A stretch of DNA of 46,090 nucleotides from Clostridiaceae bacterium (GTDB lineage: Bacteria; Bacillota; Clostridia; Oscillospirales; Butyricicoccaceae): positions 1-46,090 of the forward strand of contig QXXE01000030.1 of the NCBI GenBank assembly GCA_009911355.1, written 5' to 3'. The notes beneath the pieces were generated by a model. It did no database searches and had not been told where the DNA came from. It saw only the letters and a program-made list of their open reading frames with translations. This document shows, piece after piece, positions 26,107-35,201 of this stretch (the first letter of the stretch is position 1; each line of letters starts with the position of its first letter). A program made the position numbers and the translations under genes.

Positions 26107-26185
26107 GCGAAATCCTTTCTCGCTCTGCGTCGAAACCTCCGGGAGAGCACACCCGGTTTCTTTTCTTCTTTCTGCTTTCTACTGG

Positions 26186-26220
26186 AAAGCCGGGGTTCCC
26201 CGGAATGGAACCCCGGCTTT
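26186..26220 (-). other. Strong intercistronic hairpin between GH3 and esterase genes
   Basis: A perfect 14-bp stem AAAGCCGGGGTTCC (26186-26199) / GGAACCCCGGCTTT (26207-26220) with a 7-base loop sits in the 145-bp gap. No run of T follows on either strand. It may cap the stability of the upstream glycosidase message or attenuate the downstream genes. Confidence 0.75.
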
Positions 26221-26251
26221 GAGGGAAACTGCTTTTCAGAATCATGCGCGA

Positions 26252-28348
26252 TCATGCGCGGATGGAAACCTGAACCGCCCGTTTCCCGGTCAGCTGGAAA
26301 GTACGCTCATCCGGCTGGCCGGTATGCGCATACAACGTCCATGTCCCGCTGCCCGGCACGCGCTCCCCGCTGTCGGTGACAACGGTAAACGCGTTAGCGG
26401 AAATCGGGATTTCCACCACCCGTTTTTCCCCCGGCTCCAGACCGATCCGGCAGAAGCCGCACAATACAGGATTTACCGGCGCAGCTGCGGACGCGCCGTC
26501 ATGGATGTAAATCTGAATGACATCCTCTGTAAAACGCGTACCCCTGTTCTCCGCCGTAACCGAAGCGGTGTGCTGATTTGCGTTAACCCCCATAACGCAT
26601 ATGTCCCCATAGGTCAGCCCATAGCCAAATGGGTACAGCGGCGTCCCCCGATAGTAGCGGTAGGTCCGGTTCTTCATGGAATAATCCGTAAATTCCGGCA
26701 GCTCCTCCAACGCTTCATTGTGATAGAAGGTCACCGGCAGCTTGCCCGAGGGAGACACCGCGCCGAACAGCAGGTCAGCGACCGCCTTTCCTCCGCCTGC
26801 GCCGGGATACCACGTCAGCAGGACCGCGTCCGCCTTTTCCTCCGCGTCGCTCAGGTCGATGGCGCTGCCAGCCATCAGCAAAACAACAACCGGCGTCCCA
26901 GTCTCCAAAACCCGCCGCAGCAGCTCCCTTTGGGGAGCCGGGAGGAGCAGATCAACCTTGTCGCCGCAGCTTTCCGCGCTGTTGCCGGTATCCATCTCCT
27001 CCCCTTCCAGCGTCTCATCCAGACCCAGCGCCAGCACAACCACGTCACTGTGTTTAGCGACCGTGACTGCTTCGGCGAGCCGGTCCCCGGGCATTCCCAG
27101 CGCTTCCACCCGGTCTTTGCACAGCCCGCAGCCTTCCGCATAGAGCACCCGGCCCTTGCCCAACATGGCATCCTGAATCCCTTCCAGAACGGTGACATAC
27201 CGGGAAGCAGTGCCGTGATAATTACCGATCAGCGCCAGGCGGCTGTTTGCGTTGGGACCAATCACGCCGACGGTCCCGACCGTATCCGGGTCCAGCGGCA
27301 GCAGCCCGTTGTTTTTCAGCAGGACGCAGGACTTCCTCGCCGCCTCCTGCGCAAGCGCCAGATGTTTCCCGCACTCTACGGCTTCATAGGGTATCAGGTC
27401 AAACGCACTCCCTTCGCCCAGCAGCCCCAGCAAATACCGCGTTGTAAACAGCCGCTCCGCAGAGACGGTGATTTCCTCCTCGGTGACAAGCCCCTCCCGC
27501 AGGGCATGGAGCAGGCAGCGGAAGCAGTCGCCGCAGTTCAGGTCGCAGCCCATTTTCAGCGCCAGCGCGACCGACTCGCAGGTCGTTTCGGTGACGCCAT
27601 GCCCCTCATGGAAATCCCGGATTGCCCAGCAGTCGGACACGACGTGCCCCCGGAAGCCCCACTGTTCCCGGAGGATGTCAACCAGCAGGGTTTTGCTGCC
27701 GCAGCAGGGTTCGCCATTGGTACGGTTATAGGCGCCCATGACAGCTTCTACATCCGCTTCCTTGACAGCCGCCTCAAAGGCGGGAAGATAGGTTTCCTCC
27801 ATATCCTTGGGTGTTGCCTCGGCATTGAACTGGTGCCGGACCGCCTCCGGGCCGCTATGGACCGCGAAATGCTTGGCACAGGCGGCCGCCTTCATCACCG
27901 GTCCTTCCCCCTGAAGACCCCGGATATAGGCAATCCCCAGCCGGGAGGTGAGATAAGGGTCCTCGCCATAGGTTTCGTGCCCCCGTCCCCAGCGCGGGTC
28001 CCGGAAGATGTTGACATTCGGCGACCAGAAGGTCAGCCCCTTATAGATGTCCCGATCCCCCAGTTTGGAGTACGCGTTGTACTTGGCGCGTCCCTCCGTG
28101 GCCGCTACATCCCCCAGTTTTTCCAGCAGCGCGTCGTCAAACATCGCCGCAAGTCCGATGGCCTGGGGGAAGCTGGTAGCGGTTCCCGCCCTGGCGACCC
28201 CGTGAAGCGCCTCGTTCCACCAGTTATAGGCGGGAATGCCCAGGCGCGGAATCGCCGGAGCGTCATAGCGCAGCTGGCTTGCCTTTTCCACGATATCCAT
28301 TTTGGCCACAAGCTCTTTTGCCAGCCGGGCCGCTTTTGTTCGATCCAT
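26252..28348 (-). CDS. Glycoside hydrolase family 3, probable beta-xylosidase
   Basis: The 698-aa enzyme has the GH3 N-terminal barrel (NWWNEALHGVARAG, FSPNVNIFRDPRWGRGHE-type block at residues ~108-125, KHFAVHSGPE), the nucleophile Asp239 in VVSDCWAIRD, the second alpha/beta domain with VLALGLDETLEGEEMD, and a C-terminal fibronectin-III-like domain. NWWNEALHG and SDCWAI are typical of the xylan 1,4-beta-xylosidase branch. No signal peptide: it acts in the cytoplasm on imported oligomers. The start at 28348 is chosen because GGGAGG is 6 bases upstream; a TTG/ATG further up lacks one. Confidence 0.93.
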   Translation of the reverse strand: MDRTKAARLAKELVAKMDIVEKASQLRYDAPAIPRLGIPAYNWWNEALHGVARAGTATSFPQAIGLAAMFDDALLEKLGDVAATEGRAKYNAYSKLGDRDIYKGLTFWSPNVNIFRDPRWGRGHETYGEDPYLTSRLGIAYIRGLQGEGPVMKAAACAKHFAVHSGPEAVRHQFNAEATPKDMEETYLPAFEAAVKEADVEAVMGAYNRTNGEPCCGSKTLLVDILREQWGFRGHVVSDCWAIRDFHEGHGVTETTCESVALALKMGCDLNCGDCFRCLLHALREGLVTEEEITVSAERLFTTRYLLGLLGEGSAFDLIPYEAVECGKHLALAQEAARKSCVLLKNNGLLPLDPDTVGTVGVIGPNANSRLALIGNYHGTASRYVTVLEGIQDAMLGKGRVLYAEGCGLCKDRVEALGMPGDRLAEAVTVAKHSDVVVLALGLDETLEGEEMDTGNSAESCGDKVDLLLPAPQRELLRRVLETGTPVVVLLMAGSAIDLSDAEEKADAVLLTWYPGAGGGKAVADLLFGAVSPSGKLPVTFYHNEALEELPEFTDYSMKNRTYRYYRGTPLYPFGYGLTYGDICVMGVNANQHTASVTAENRGTRFTEDVIQIYIHDGASAAAPVNPVLCGFCRIGLEPGEKRVVEIPISANAFTVVTDSGERVPGSGTWTLYAHTGQPDERTFQLTGKRAVQVSIRA

Positions 28349-28365
28349 AAGAATCCTCCCATTGA

Positions 28366-29904
28366 TTACTGTTTGCACGAAGGTCCTTCAAAGCGGAACT
28401 CTGAAAAATCCGCTTTGCCGCCCGGCCGCACCGTCGAATAGCAGAACAGCCCAAACCGGCAGCCGGTAAACAAATCCAATTTAAACGAAAGCCGCTGCAC
28501 GATTCCCAGCGGTTTCCAGCCGCCAGCCCCGTCCAGATAGGAAAAGGAAGCGGTATCCTCGGAAAAATTGGTATCCACCCGGAGCGTCGCCACCGGGCTG
28601 GCTGTATGGACAGCAGCATATTCTACGGGCGGGCGGGCGTAGTCGAATTCCCCTTGAATGCCGGGTTCCGTTTCCGGCCGTCCCATCATCACGATCTGGA
28701 ACCCGGCTCCCCGTCTGGCCAGGGCAACCGCGCCGTAGCAGCCCTGATAAGCACAGATTCCCGCGAAATCTCCTTCGTTCAGCCCGCCGCCGTTCAGCGT
28801 CACCCATGCCGAGCTTTCCGGTCCGGCACAGCGCTGGGTCAAAGTGTTGCGGGTAAGAATCAGGTTCGGGCTGGTGCGCCGCGTCCGCAGGCGGAAAATG
28901 CCTTCCTTCGGAAGAACCGCCCAGCCCGCCGGATCCGGATTATGGCTGAACTGCCAGAATGGCGCCAGACGCGCACAGCGGAAATCGTCGCTTCCATTCA
29001 GCGGGGCGTATTGGCGCCCGCTGTCCCTGCCCGCCGGGGCCACCGCCGGTGGGACGCGCCCGCAGTCCCCCAGAACCGGGAAACCCTCCCGGTCAAAGGC
29101 CATGGGCATGATCACCGGGGAACGCCCCAGCGCCCCACGGTCCTGAAACATAAAGGCGTACCAATTCCCCTCCGGCGTATCCACCATCCCGCCCTGCGCG
29201 ACACCAGCGCTGCGGTATCCCATATTATCGTCCAGGATGGTCTTTTTCCGGAAAACGCCGGTGAGGGAATCCGCCAGAAAGCAGTCCTCCGTCTTGAGGA
29301 ATTTCCCATCCAGCGGCATATGGCAGGTAAACAGATAATATTTCCCATTGTGCTTATACAGATGGGAGCCCTCGTAGCCAAGGCGCTGACCGGGCTGATC
29401 CATCGCCACAATCCGATTCAGGCCGCCGGGCTTTGGCCCCCAGGTATTCGTATCCAATTCCGTGATACGAAGGGTTGTGTTCCCGTGGGCGATATAGACC
29501 CGTCCGTCGTCATCAAAGAACAGCGATGCGTCATAGAAAAAGCCGCCCATCTCCACCCGGCGCCATGGCCCTGCCGGCTCCTCTGCCCGGAACAGCAACG
29601 ACTTGTGGGTGTCATTGCAGGAAAATGTCAGATAAAAAGTCCCCTCGTGAAAGCGGAGGGACGGCGCCCACATACCCTGCCCATAAATCTGCTGCCCGTC
29701 CTCCAGATAATGGGCAGGGGTGTCCTCCAGCGTCTCAAAAACGTGCCCCACAAACTCCCAATGGACCAGATCACAGGAGCGGAGGATATCCCCGCCGGGC
29801 ATAAAATACATGGTCGTGCTCGCCATGTAGTAGGTGTCGCCCACCCGAATGATATCGGGGTCCGGAAAGTCAGAGTTGATGACTGGATTCGGGTACAGTC
29901 TCAT
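28366..29904 (-). CDS. Glycoside hydrolase family 43 (beta-xylosidase / arabinofuranosidase), GH43_C2 type
   Basis: The 512-aa protein begins MRLYPNPVINSDFPDPDII, with the catalytic base Asp in the NPDF-like start. The five-bladed propeller shows MWAPSLRFHEGTFYL, the pKa-modulating Asp in FYDASLFFDDDGRVY and the acid Glu in LGYEGSHLYKHNG. The last ~190 residues form a beta-sandwich like the GH43 C-terminal domain. No signal peptide. It removes xylose or arabinose from the non-reducing end or side chains; which one is not decidable here. The ATG is two bases after the stop of the preceding GH43 gene, with AAGGAAG inside that gene. Confidence 0.92.
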   Translation of the reverse strand: MRLYPNPVINSDFPDPDIIRVGDTYYMASTTMYFMPGGDILRSCDLVHWEFVGHVFETLEDTPAHYLEDGQQIYGQGMWAPSLRFHEGTFYLTFSCNDTHKSLLFRAEEPAGPWRRVEMGGFFYDASLFFDDDGRVYIAHGNTTLRITELDTNTWGPKPGGLNRIVAMDQPGQRLGYEGSHLYKHNGKYYLFTCHMPLDGKFLKTEDCFLADSLTGVFRKKTILDDNMGYRSAGVAQGGMVDTPEGNWYAFMFQDRGALGRSPVIMPMAFDREGFPVLGDCGRVPPAVAPAGRDSGRQYAPLNGSDDFRCARLAPFWQFSHNPDPAGWAVLPKEGIFRLRTRRTSPNLILTRNTLTQRCAGPESSAWVTLNGGGLNEGDFAGICAYQGCYGAVALARRGAGFQIVMMGRPETEPGIQGEFDYARPPVEYAAVHTASPVATLRVDTNFSEDTASFSYLDGAGGWKPLGIVQRLSFKLDLFTGCRFGLFCYSTVRPGGKADFSEFRFEGPSCKQ

Positions 29905-29906
29905 GG

Positions 29907-31370
29907 TTACGCTTCCTTGTACGTCTGGCTGCGTTCCCCGCAGGCGCTGGTATCGGAACCGCCCAGAGAAAAGAACGCCAGATTGCTGATGCCCGGTCCC
30001 CGGTATGTGAAGTACAACGCCTGTACCCCGTCCGGAACGGAGACCTCGGCGGAGAATACCGTCCACTCGTTGCGCTGGTTCAGCGGAATCTCGCCCACTG
30101 GTTCACCGTCCCAGCGGGTCCTGACCTGCATAACCCCTGCGCTGCCTCGGACAGTTACCGAGGCGCGCCGGATGCCGCGACAGTCAAAATACTTGAATCC
30201 CACCGCTGCGCCGTCCCGGAGATTGGCGATGTGGGCAAAACCCGTTTCGCCGTCCGGTTCGTCCTGGGTAATACGGGGGAAACGGCAGTCCATCCAATCC
30301 CCCGGCGCACCGGTCGTGACCTCCGTATGGCGGCAGAACAGATTGCAGGCGATGTGGGCGGGATACGTGCCGTATCCGGCAAGAGGACCGCCATTGCCGC
30401 CGCAGGAGGTCATTTCCACTTGGGGGATTTTCCCGTCCGGAAGGATGGTTACCGGCTCCAGACAGCCCTGACGGCTGAAGTTGGTACCGTTGGTGTGGCG
30501 GTGGTAAAAAATGTACCACTGCCCGTTGATCTGCTCCAGACAGCCGTGGTTATTGCCGCCATAAAACATCGGCTGATCTGCGGGCTTGTAGGTGTCAATA
30601 TGCACATCGGCATTGCTGACGATCACGCCGCCATAGGCAAACGGCCCCAGCGGGGAATCGCTGACGGCATAGCTCAGCTCATGGTGATAGATGGTGGAAT
30701 AGATAAAATAGTACCGCTCCCCAACCTTCCGGATTGAGGACGCCTCAAAGAAGGGAAACTCCGCAAAGCTGGTTCCGGCCGCATAGGGCGCGCTGGGGAC
30801 AACAATCGCAGGGGCGCTCCGGACAGTAAGCATATCCGGTTCCAGCACCGTTACCATGGAGCCGCGGCGGCTTTCATCCGCCGGAGGGCAAAAGCCGGTA
30901 TAAAGATACACGGCGTCATTTTCAACTAAAACGCCGGGGTCGAATTGGGGCGCATCCCCCGCTTTTTCCCCATAGCGTGTGCCATCGGCATGGCGGACAT
31001 ACCCGTAAAACCGGTACCGCCCCGCCGGGCTGTCACAGACAGCGACCGAAATCACCGACAGCTGGTCCAACACATAATAAAGGTAATACCTTCCGTCCGG
31101 GCCTTGGGTCACGTCCGGGGCAAAGAGCAGCATATCGCCGTCCCGGTTGGCGGGATCATCTGTCCTGCCATAAATAACACCCTCACAGCGCCAGTCCGCC
31201 AAATCCTCTACCGGCGCGGACCAGCAAACATAGTCATTCGGGCAGTAGGTATGCCCGCCAAACCGGTCATGAGAGCCGAAAACGTAGACGCGTCCGTCAA
31301 ACACATGCGGTTCTCCGTCCGGGATATACTCCCAAGAGGGCAAATAGGGGTTGAATCCTTGTTTTTTCAT
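29907..31370 (-). CDS. Glycoside hydrolase family 43 with C-terminal carbohydrate-binding-like domain
   Basis: The 487-aa protein starts NPYLPSWEYIPDGEPHVF and continues DGRVYVFGSHDRF, LLFAPDVTQGPDGRYYLYY with an Asp in the expected place, and FFEASSIRKVGERYYFIYS with a candidate acid Glu: a GH43 propeller of ~330 residues. The last ~120 residues are a beta-sandwich resembling CBM6-type modules. The first motif reads PDGEPHV rather than NPDPDP, as seen in some GH43 subfamilies. No signal peptide. Likely an intracellular arabinofuranosidase or xylosidase; it differs enough from the neighbour to suggest a different linkage. Confidence 0.9.
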   Translation of the reverse strand: MKKQGFNPYLPSWEYIPDGEPHVFDGRVYVFGSHDRFGGHTYCPNDYVCWSAPVEDLADWRCEGVIYGRTDDPANRDGDMLLFAPDVTQGPDGRYYLYYVLDQLSVISVAVCDSPAGRYRFYGYVRHADGTRYGEKAGDAPQFDPGVLVENDAVYLYTGFCPPADESRRGSMVTVLEPDMLTVRSAPAIVVPSAPYAAGTSFAEFPFFEASSIRKVGERYYFIYSTIYHHELSYAVSDSPLGPFAYGGVIVSNADVHIDTYKPADQPMFYGGNNHGCLEQINGQWYIFYHRHTNGTNFSRQGCLEPVTILPDGKIPQVEMTSCGGNGGPLAGYGTYPAHIACNLFCRHTEVTTGAPGDWMDCRFPRITQDEPDGETGFAHIANLRDGAAVGFKYFDCRGIRRASVTVRGSAGVMQVRTRWDGEPVGEIPLNQRNEWTVFSAEVSVPDGVQALYFTYRGPGISNLAFFSLGGSDTSACGERSQTYKEA

Positions 31371-31379
31371 ACTTATTCC

Positions 31380-32516
31380 TCAATATATTCGATAGTTTCC
31401 ACTCAGGGCCAGAAATGCGAAAAAAGAAAGGCAGTTGTCATAATACCGCCGGGTCCCTGTACGCAGGGGGGTCTCCCAGAACCGACGTGCGCACACCTCT
31501 GCCCACGGCCCATCTGCCGCCAGGCTGGCAGCGGCATTCGTTGCAAGGATAGCGATGGGGTGCAGCGCCGGAAGGGGCAGGACGGTCCCGTCCACTTCAT
31601 AAATCGCGTTGTCCGGGACGCCCCCGCAGAAAAACGCCTGGAGCCGGTTGGCTTCCTCCACGGCCCAGGGTGTGCGTCCGAACCAGACGGAATCCAGGGC
31701 GATGTTGAAAATGGTACGGTAAGCATCGCTGTAATACCAATCGTGACGGCCTCCGAACCGTTTCGGGTCCGTTTTTTGGGGACGGCCGTCCATATCCGCA
31801 TACTCCGCACACAGCCCGGTGATTGGATGACACGCCCTGACCCAGTAGGCCCGGCTGGCCTCAGCAGCTTTCCGCCAGAAGGGTCGGTCCTCCTCGTCCG
31901 CCTAGAGAGCGAACAGCTCGTAAAAATGGGGGAGATGATAGCTGGGGTCGGAAAAATCCAGCTCCGGGATAAACCGGATCAGATAGGTCTCCGGGTCCCA
32001 CATGGGACGCCCGCCCCCGCCATCCTCCCCCTTGTGCAGGCAGGTGCGCAGGAGCTGTCGGGCTTCCGCTTCATAGTGCACCTCTCCGTCCCCCCAACGA
32101 TGGGCGGCAAAAAAGAGGGCCATCGCAAAATATTCCTCGCCGTCCGGCGCGGGGCCGCAGGCATTTTTCCTGCCGTCCAAGCCGCAGCTCCAGGCGAAGT
32201 ACCCCGCGTTTGGCCCGTCGTTGAGAAACATATAGGTTTTTGCCCAGCGCCACAGCCGGTCAAATTCCTCCCTGCGATCCATCTGGACACACATCATCAT
32301 GGCATAGCTCATGCCCTCCGTGCGCACGTCATAGTTGCCGGTATCCTCAAAGCAGGCCATATCCGCGCCGACGGAGTGGTACAGCTGCACATCCTCCCCA
32401 CCGTAAAACAGGGTTTCAAAGATTTCCTCGGTACGCGTGTTGATTTCCGCCAGGGAATATCCCAGCTCCGCAAAGAGGTTCCGATAACGGGGAGACGGTT
32501 TTTGTGGTACGCGCAA
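31380..32516 (-). pseudogene. rex: GH8 reducing-end xylose-releasing exo-oligoxylanase with an amber stop
   Basis: One frame of 378 codons matches Rex-type GH8 enzymes end to end: YRNLFAELGYSLAEI, TGNYDVRTEGMSYAMMM with the general acid Glu67, AGYFAWSCGLDG, DPSYHLPHFYELFAL, HDWYYSDAYRT with the base Asp264, and TRRYYDNCLSFFAFLALSGN. Codon 205 (31902-31904) is TAG, in FYELFAL-stop-ADEED where the family has Trp; TGG to TAG is a single transition. The stop removes the catalytic base, so a truncated product would be inactive. The start is a TTG at 32516 with a strong AAGGGGGGAG site 6 bases upstream, one base after the yesL stop. Confidence 0.9.
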
Positions 32517-32517
32517 G

Positions 32518-33140
32518 CTACGCTCCCCCCTTCCCGGACAGCTGCTCCAGCTCGCGGAAAACCGGATGGACCGCCTTGCTGACGGTGTAAATCATTAAAA
32601 TCGGAAGGAAAAACGGGCTAAAGCTGCGAAGCGGCGTATGAAGCTGGGTCACCAATAAAAACTCCGCCAGCAAAATCCCCGTCAGGATCAGGCTCCGGCG
32701 CGGGTAGCTGAGGAAAATGCCGCGGGCATTGGCAATCCCTGCCATGGGCGGTTCTGGTAGCGCGCCTCCAGCGGGAACAGGTACAGGAAATGGATGAGCA
32801 GGAGCAGCAGCAGGAGGAACCCCGCCGTCAGCAGCCCGGTGGTATCGCCGGTATGGGCTTCCACCATCCTGACATCCATCAGGATGCTCCAACATGCCGC
32901 CAGCAGGACCAGCGACAGCGGGATGCCGTGCTTCAGGTTTTTGACATACGCTTTCCAGAACTGGGCTGTCATGCTGTAGTCCTCGCAGTCCTCCACCATT
33001 TTCAGCGTAACGGTATACGCGGCAATGGTGGAAACACCAATCGTGACCAGGGGCAGACAGCCGATCAGCCAGAATAAATTTAGGATCAGCAGATTGGTCA
33101 TCCGCATTCCGGCTGCAATGACCGGGGAATCAATCCGCAT
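32518..33140 (-). pseudogene. YesL/DUF624 family membrane protein, frameshifted
   Basis: The N-terminal 130 residues carry NLLILNLFWLIGCLPLVTIG and further hydrophobic helices of the YesL (DUF624) family, which is commonly encoded beside LplABC-type transporters. Near 32740-32745 the frame changes: LEARYQNRP is followed in another frame by MAGIANARGIFLSYPRRSL and the last two helices. Adding one C to the CCC run would restore a ~207-aa protein, the usual length. The ribosome site AAAGGAGG fixes the start at 33140. The role of YesL is not established; it is thought to be an accessory to oligosaccharide uptake. Confidence 0.82.
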
Positions 33141-33174
33141 AACGGCCTCCTTTTCGGCGGTATATCGCGGAAAG

Positions 33175-33206
33175 GGGATGGAACGCAGCGGAGGCAGTTC
33201 CATCCC
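33175..33206 (-). other. Intercistronic hairpin between permease and yesL
   Basis: The 10-bp stem GGGATGGAAC (33175-33184) / GTTCCATCCC (33197-33206), lengthened by AAAG/CTTT with a bulge, lies in the 104-bp gap. No T-tract follows on the minus strand. Confidence 0.65.
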
Positions 33207-33244
33207 TTTCTGCAATGATTATGAGAGATAAAGAGATTATGATG

Positions 33245-34153
33245 TTATTCCTTTACGCCGCCCAGCGTCAGGCCTGCTACAAAGTACCTTTGCAGGAACG
33301 GATACAGACAGATGATCGGGAGCATGGTGAGTATCGTTGCAGCGGCGCGCACCGAGGTCGGCGTTACCGCCCCGGCAGCATTCTTCATGGCTTCCGCGCT
33401 GGTACCCTGGTTGGTGACCGAGGACAGCAGCTTCATCAGCTCGTACTGCAAGGTGGTGTATTTGTCGCTCATGCGGTTGTAGAGCATCGCGTCAAACCAC
33501 GAGTTCCACTGCCCCACAGCGGCGAACAGCGCCACCGTAGCATATACCGGCTTGCACAGCGGCGAGATGATCTTAAGAAAGATCGTGGTATAGCCCGCGC
33601 CGTCGATTTGGGCGGACTCGACCAGGCTGTTTGGGATACTGTTGTTGATGTATGTCCGGATGACCAGCATATTGAAGCAGCTGATCGCTCCCGGGATGAC
33701 GTAAACCCAAAAGCTGTTGGTCAGGCCCAGGGCTTTATAGAGCAGGAATACCGGGATCAGGCCGCCGTTGACATACATGGTAATGACCCAGAACATCGAC
33801 AGCGAACGGCGGAAAATGAACTCCTTCCGGCTGATGATGAATGCCAGCACCGCGTTGAGGAACACCGAGAGTGCCGTGCCGATCACGGTACGGGCGACAG
33901 AGATCTTTGCGCCGGTCAGCAGGTTCTCTTTGTGGAGCACGGTGGTAAAGTTTTTCAGTGTCCACACACGGGGCCAGATATGGATGCCGCCCCTGAGGGA
34001 ATCCGTGCCATCGTTAAACGCCACCGCCAGGGTATTGAGCACCGGATAGAGGGTGATGATGACAAAGAGGACCATAATGATGGTATTGATAACGGTAAAA
34101 ATTTTGTCTTCGGTCGTGGACTTGACCTTTTTTCCGGTTGTCTGTTTTGCCAT
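33245..34153 (-). CDS. Carbohydrate ABC transporter permease (LplC/YtcP type)
   Basis: The 302-aa protein has six predicted transmembrane helices. It carries the ABC permease EAA loop VESAQIDGAGYTTIFLKIISPL, facing the ATPase, and the typical C-terminus FLQRYFVAGLTLGGVKE. It is the second inner-membrane subunit of an LplABC-type oligosaccharide importer. As usual for this class no ATPase gene is in the locus, so a shared ATPase (MsmX-like) encoded elsewhere is expected. GGGAGGAAGG precedes the ATG, 17 bp after the other permease. Confidence 0.92.
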   Translation of the reverse strand: MAKQTTGKKVKSTTEDKIFTVINTIIMVLFVIITLYPVLNTLAVAFNDGTDSLRGGIHIWPRVWTLKNFTTVLHKENLLTGAKISVARTVIGTALSVFLNAVLAFIISRKEFIFRRSLSMFWVITMYVNGGLIPVFLLYKALGLTNSFWVYVIPGAISCFNMLVIRTYINNSIPNSLVESAQIDGAGYTTIFLKIISPLCKPVYATVALFAAVGQWNSWFDAMLYNRMSDKYTTLQYELMKLLSSVTNQGTSAEAMKNAAGAVTPTSVRAAATILTMLPIICLYPFLQRYFVAGLTLGGVKE

Positions 34154-34170
34154 AATGACCTTCCTCCCTT

Positions 34171-35124
34171 CTAAAACAGGCGCTCTTCGCCGGAGTGTTT
34201 GGCGATCTGGTTGGCTGCGACAATCAGGATGATGCTGACCACGCTCTTGAAGATACCGGCCGCGGTACCGATAGCATAGTCGCCCTGGCTGATGCCCCAT
34301 TTCAAGACGTAGATATCAATGGTCTGGGAGACGCTCTGCACCAGGCCGTTGCCCAGCAAATACTGGACCTCGAAGCCCGCGTTCAGGACGTTGCCCACGT
34401 TCATCAGCAGCTGGATCATGATGATGGGACGGATGCCGGGCAGCGTAACCGCCATGATCCTCTGCCAGCGTCCCGCGCCGTCAATCTGTGCCGCCTCGTA
34501 AAGGGACGGATCAATGGCGGTAATCGCCGCAAGATAGATGATAGCGTTCCAGCCGGTTTCCTTCCATACGTTGGCAAAGACCACGATGCCCCAGAAGAGC
34601 TGCGGATAAGCGAAGAAATTCAGCGGCTGGTCCAGAATATGCAGGTTCACCAGGATCTCATTGACGATACCGCCGCCGGAAAGCATATCGTGCAGGATAC
34701 CGGTCACGATGATCCAGGACAGGAAGTGGGGCAGGTAAGAGATGGTCTGTACCATCTTTCTCCCGCCGTTGCTCTTGACCTCGTTGAGCAGAATCGCGAA
34801 GGCGATCGCCGTCACGAAGCAGAAGGCAAGGTTCAGCACGCCCATGCACAGGGTGTTGCGCAGGGTGCGCAGGAAGGTTACATCGCTGAACAGCTGGACA
34901 AATTTATCGAAGCCCACAAACTCGGAACCGAACAGCCCGTTCTTGGGCTGGTAGTTCTGGAAGCCGATGACCCAGCCCCCCAAAGGCACATAGTAGAAAA
35001 TGAAGCCGAAGATAAAGAAAAACACGCCCCATAATACCAGTGCCTTCTGTTCCATCGCCCGCTGCCAGAAGCTCTTTTCATGCCGCGGATCCCTCAGCGC
35101 TTTTGCGGAAGCATTGTTCCCCAT
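34171..35124 (-). CDS. Carbohydrate ABC transporter permease (LplB/YtcP type)
   Basis: The 317-aa protein has six transmembrane helices, the N-terminal FFIFGFIFYYVPLGGWVIGF and FQNYQPKNG typical of LplB, and the EAA loop YEAAQIDGAGRWQRIMAVTLPGI. It forms the channel with the next permease. The gap to the binding-protein gene upstream contains a GC-rich hairpin, which fits the usual excess of binding protein over permease. Confidence 0.93.
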   Translation of the reverse strand: MGNNASAKALRDPRHEKSFWQRAMEQKALVLWGVFFFIFGFIFYYVPLGGWVIGFQNYQPKNGLFGSEFVGFDKFVQLFSDVTFLRTLRNTLCMGVLNLAFCFVTAIAFAILLNEVKSNGGRKMVQTISYLPHFLSWIIVTGILHDMLSGGGIVNEILVNLHILDQPLNFFAYPQLFWGIVVFANVWKETGWNAIIYLAAITAIDPSLYEAAQIDGAGRWQRIMAVTLPGIRPIIMIQLLMNVGNVLNAGFEVQYLLGNGLVQSVSQTIDIYVLKWGISQGDYAIGTAAGIFKSVVSIILIVAANQIAKHSGEERLF

Positions 35125-35143
35125 AATTCACTCCTTCCCGGAA

Positions 35144-35166
35144 GAGCAGGCGGCGCCCGCCCGCTC
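35144..35166 (-). other. Intercistronic hairpin between binding-protein and permease genes
   Basis: A 10-bp GC-rich stem (35144-35153 with 35157-35166, one G-U pair on the minus strand) with a 3-base loop lies just upstream of the permease ribosome site. It has no T-tract and likely serves to stabilise the binding-protein mRNA end. Confidence 0.6.
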
Positions 35167-35201
35167 TCCCACGTCGTTACTTGATGGTTTCCGTCGCCGG
35201 A

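Noticed and set aside
26084-28441. 785-codon open frame on the plus strand opposite the GH3 gene
   Set aside because: It is the antisense shadow of a GC-rich coding strand: low-complexity, no domain, no ribosome site, while the minus-strand frame has complete GH3 motifs.
31902-31904. TAG read as pyrrolysine in GH8
   Set aside because: The family residue is Trp and no methylamine methyltransferase context exists; a simple TGG to TAG mutation is sufficient.
28606-32582. Long plus-strand open frames opposite the GH43 and GH8 genes
   Set aside because: Antisense shadows with no recognisable protein features; the minus strand has catalytic motifs throughout.
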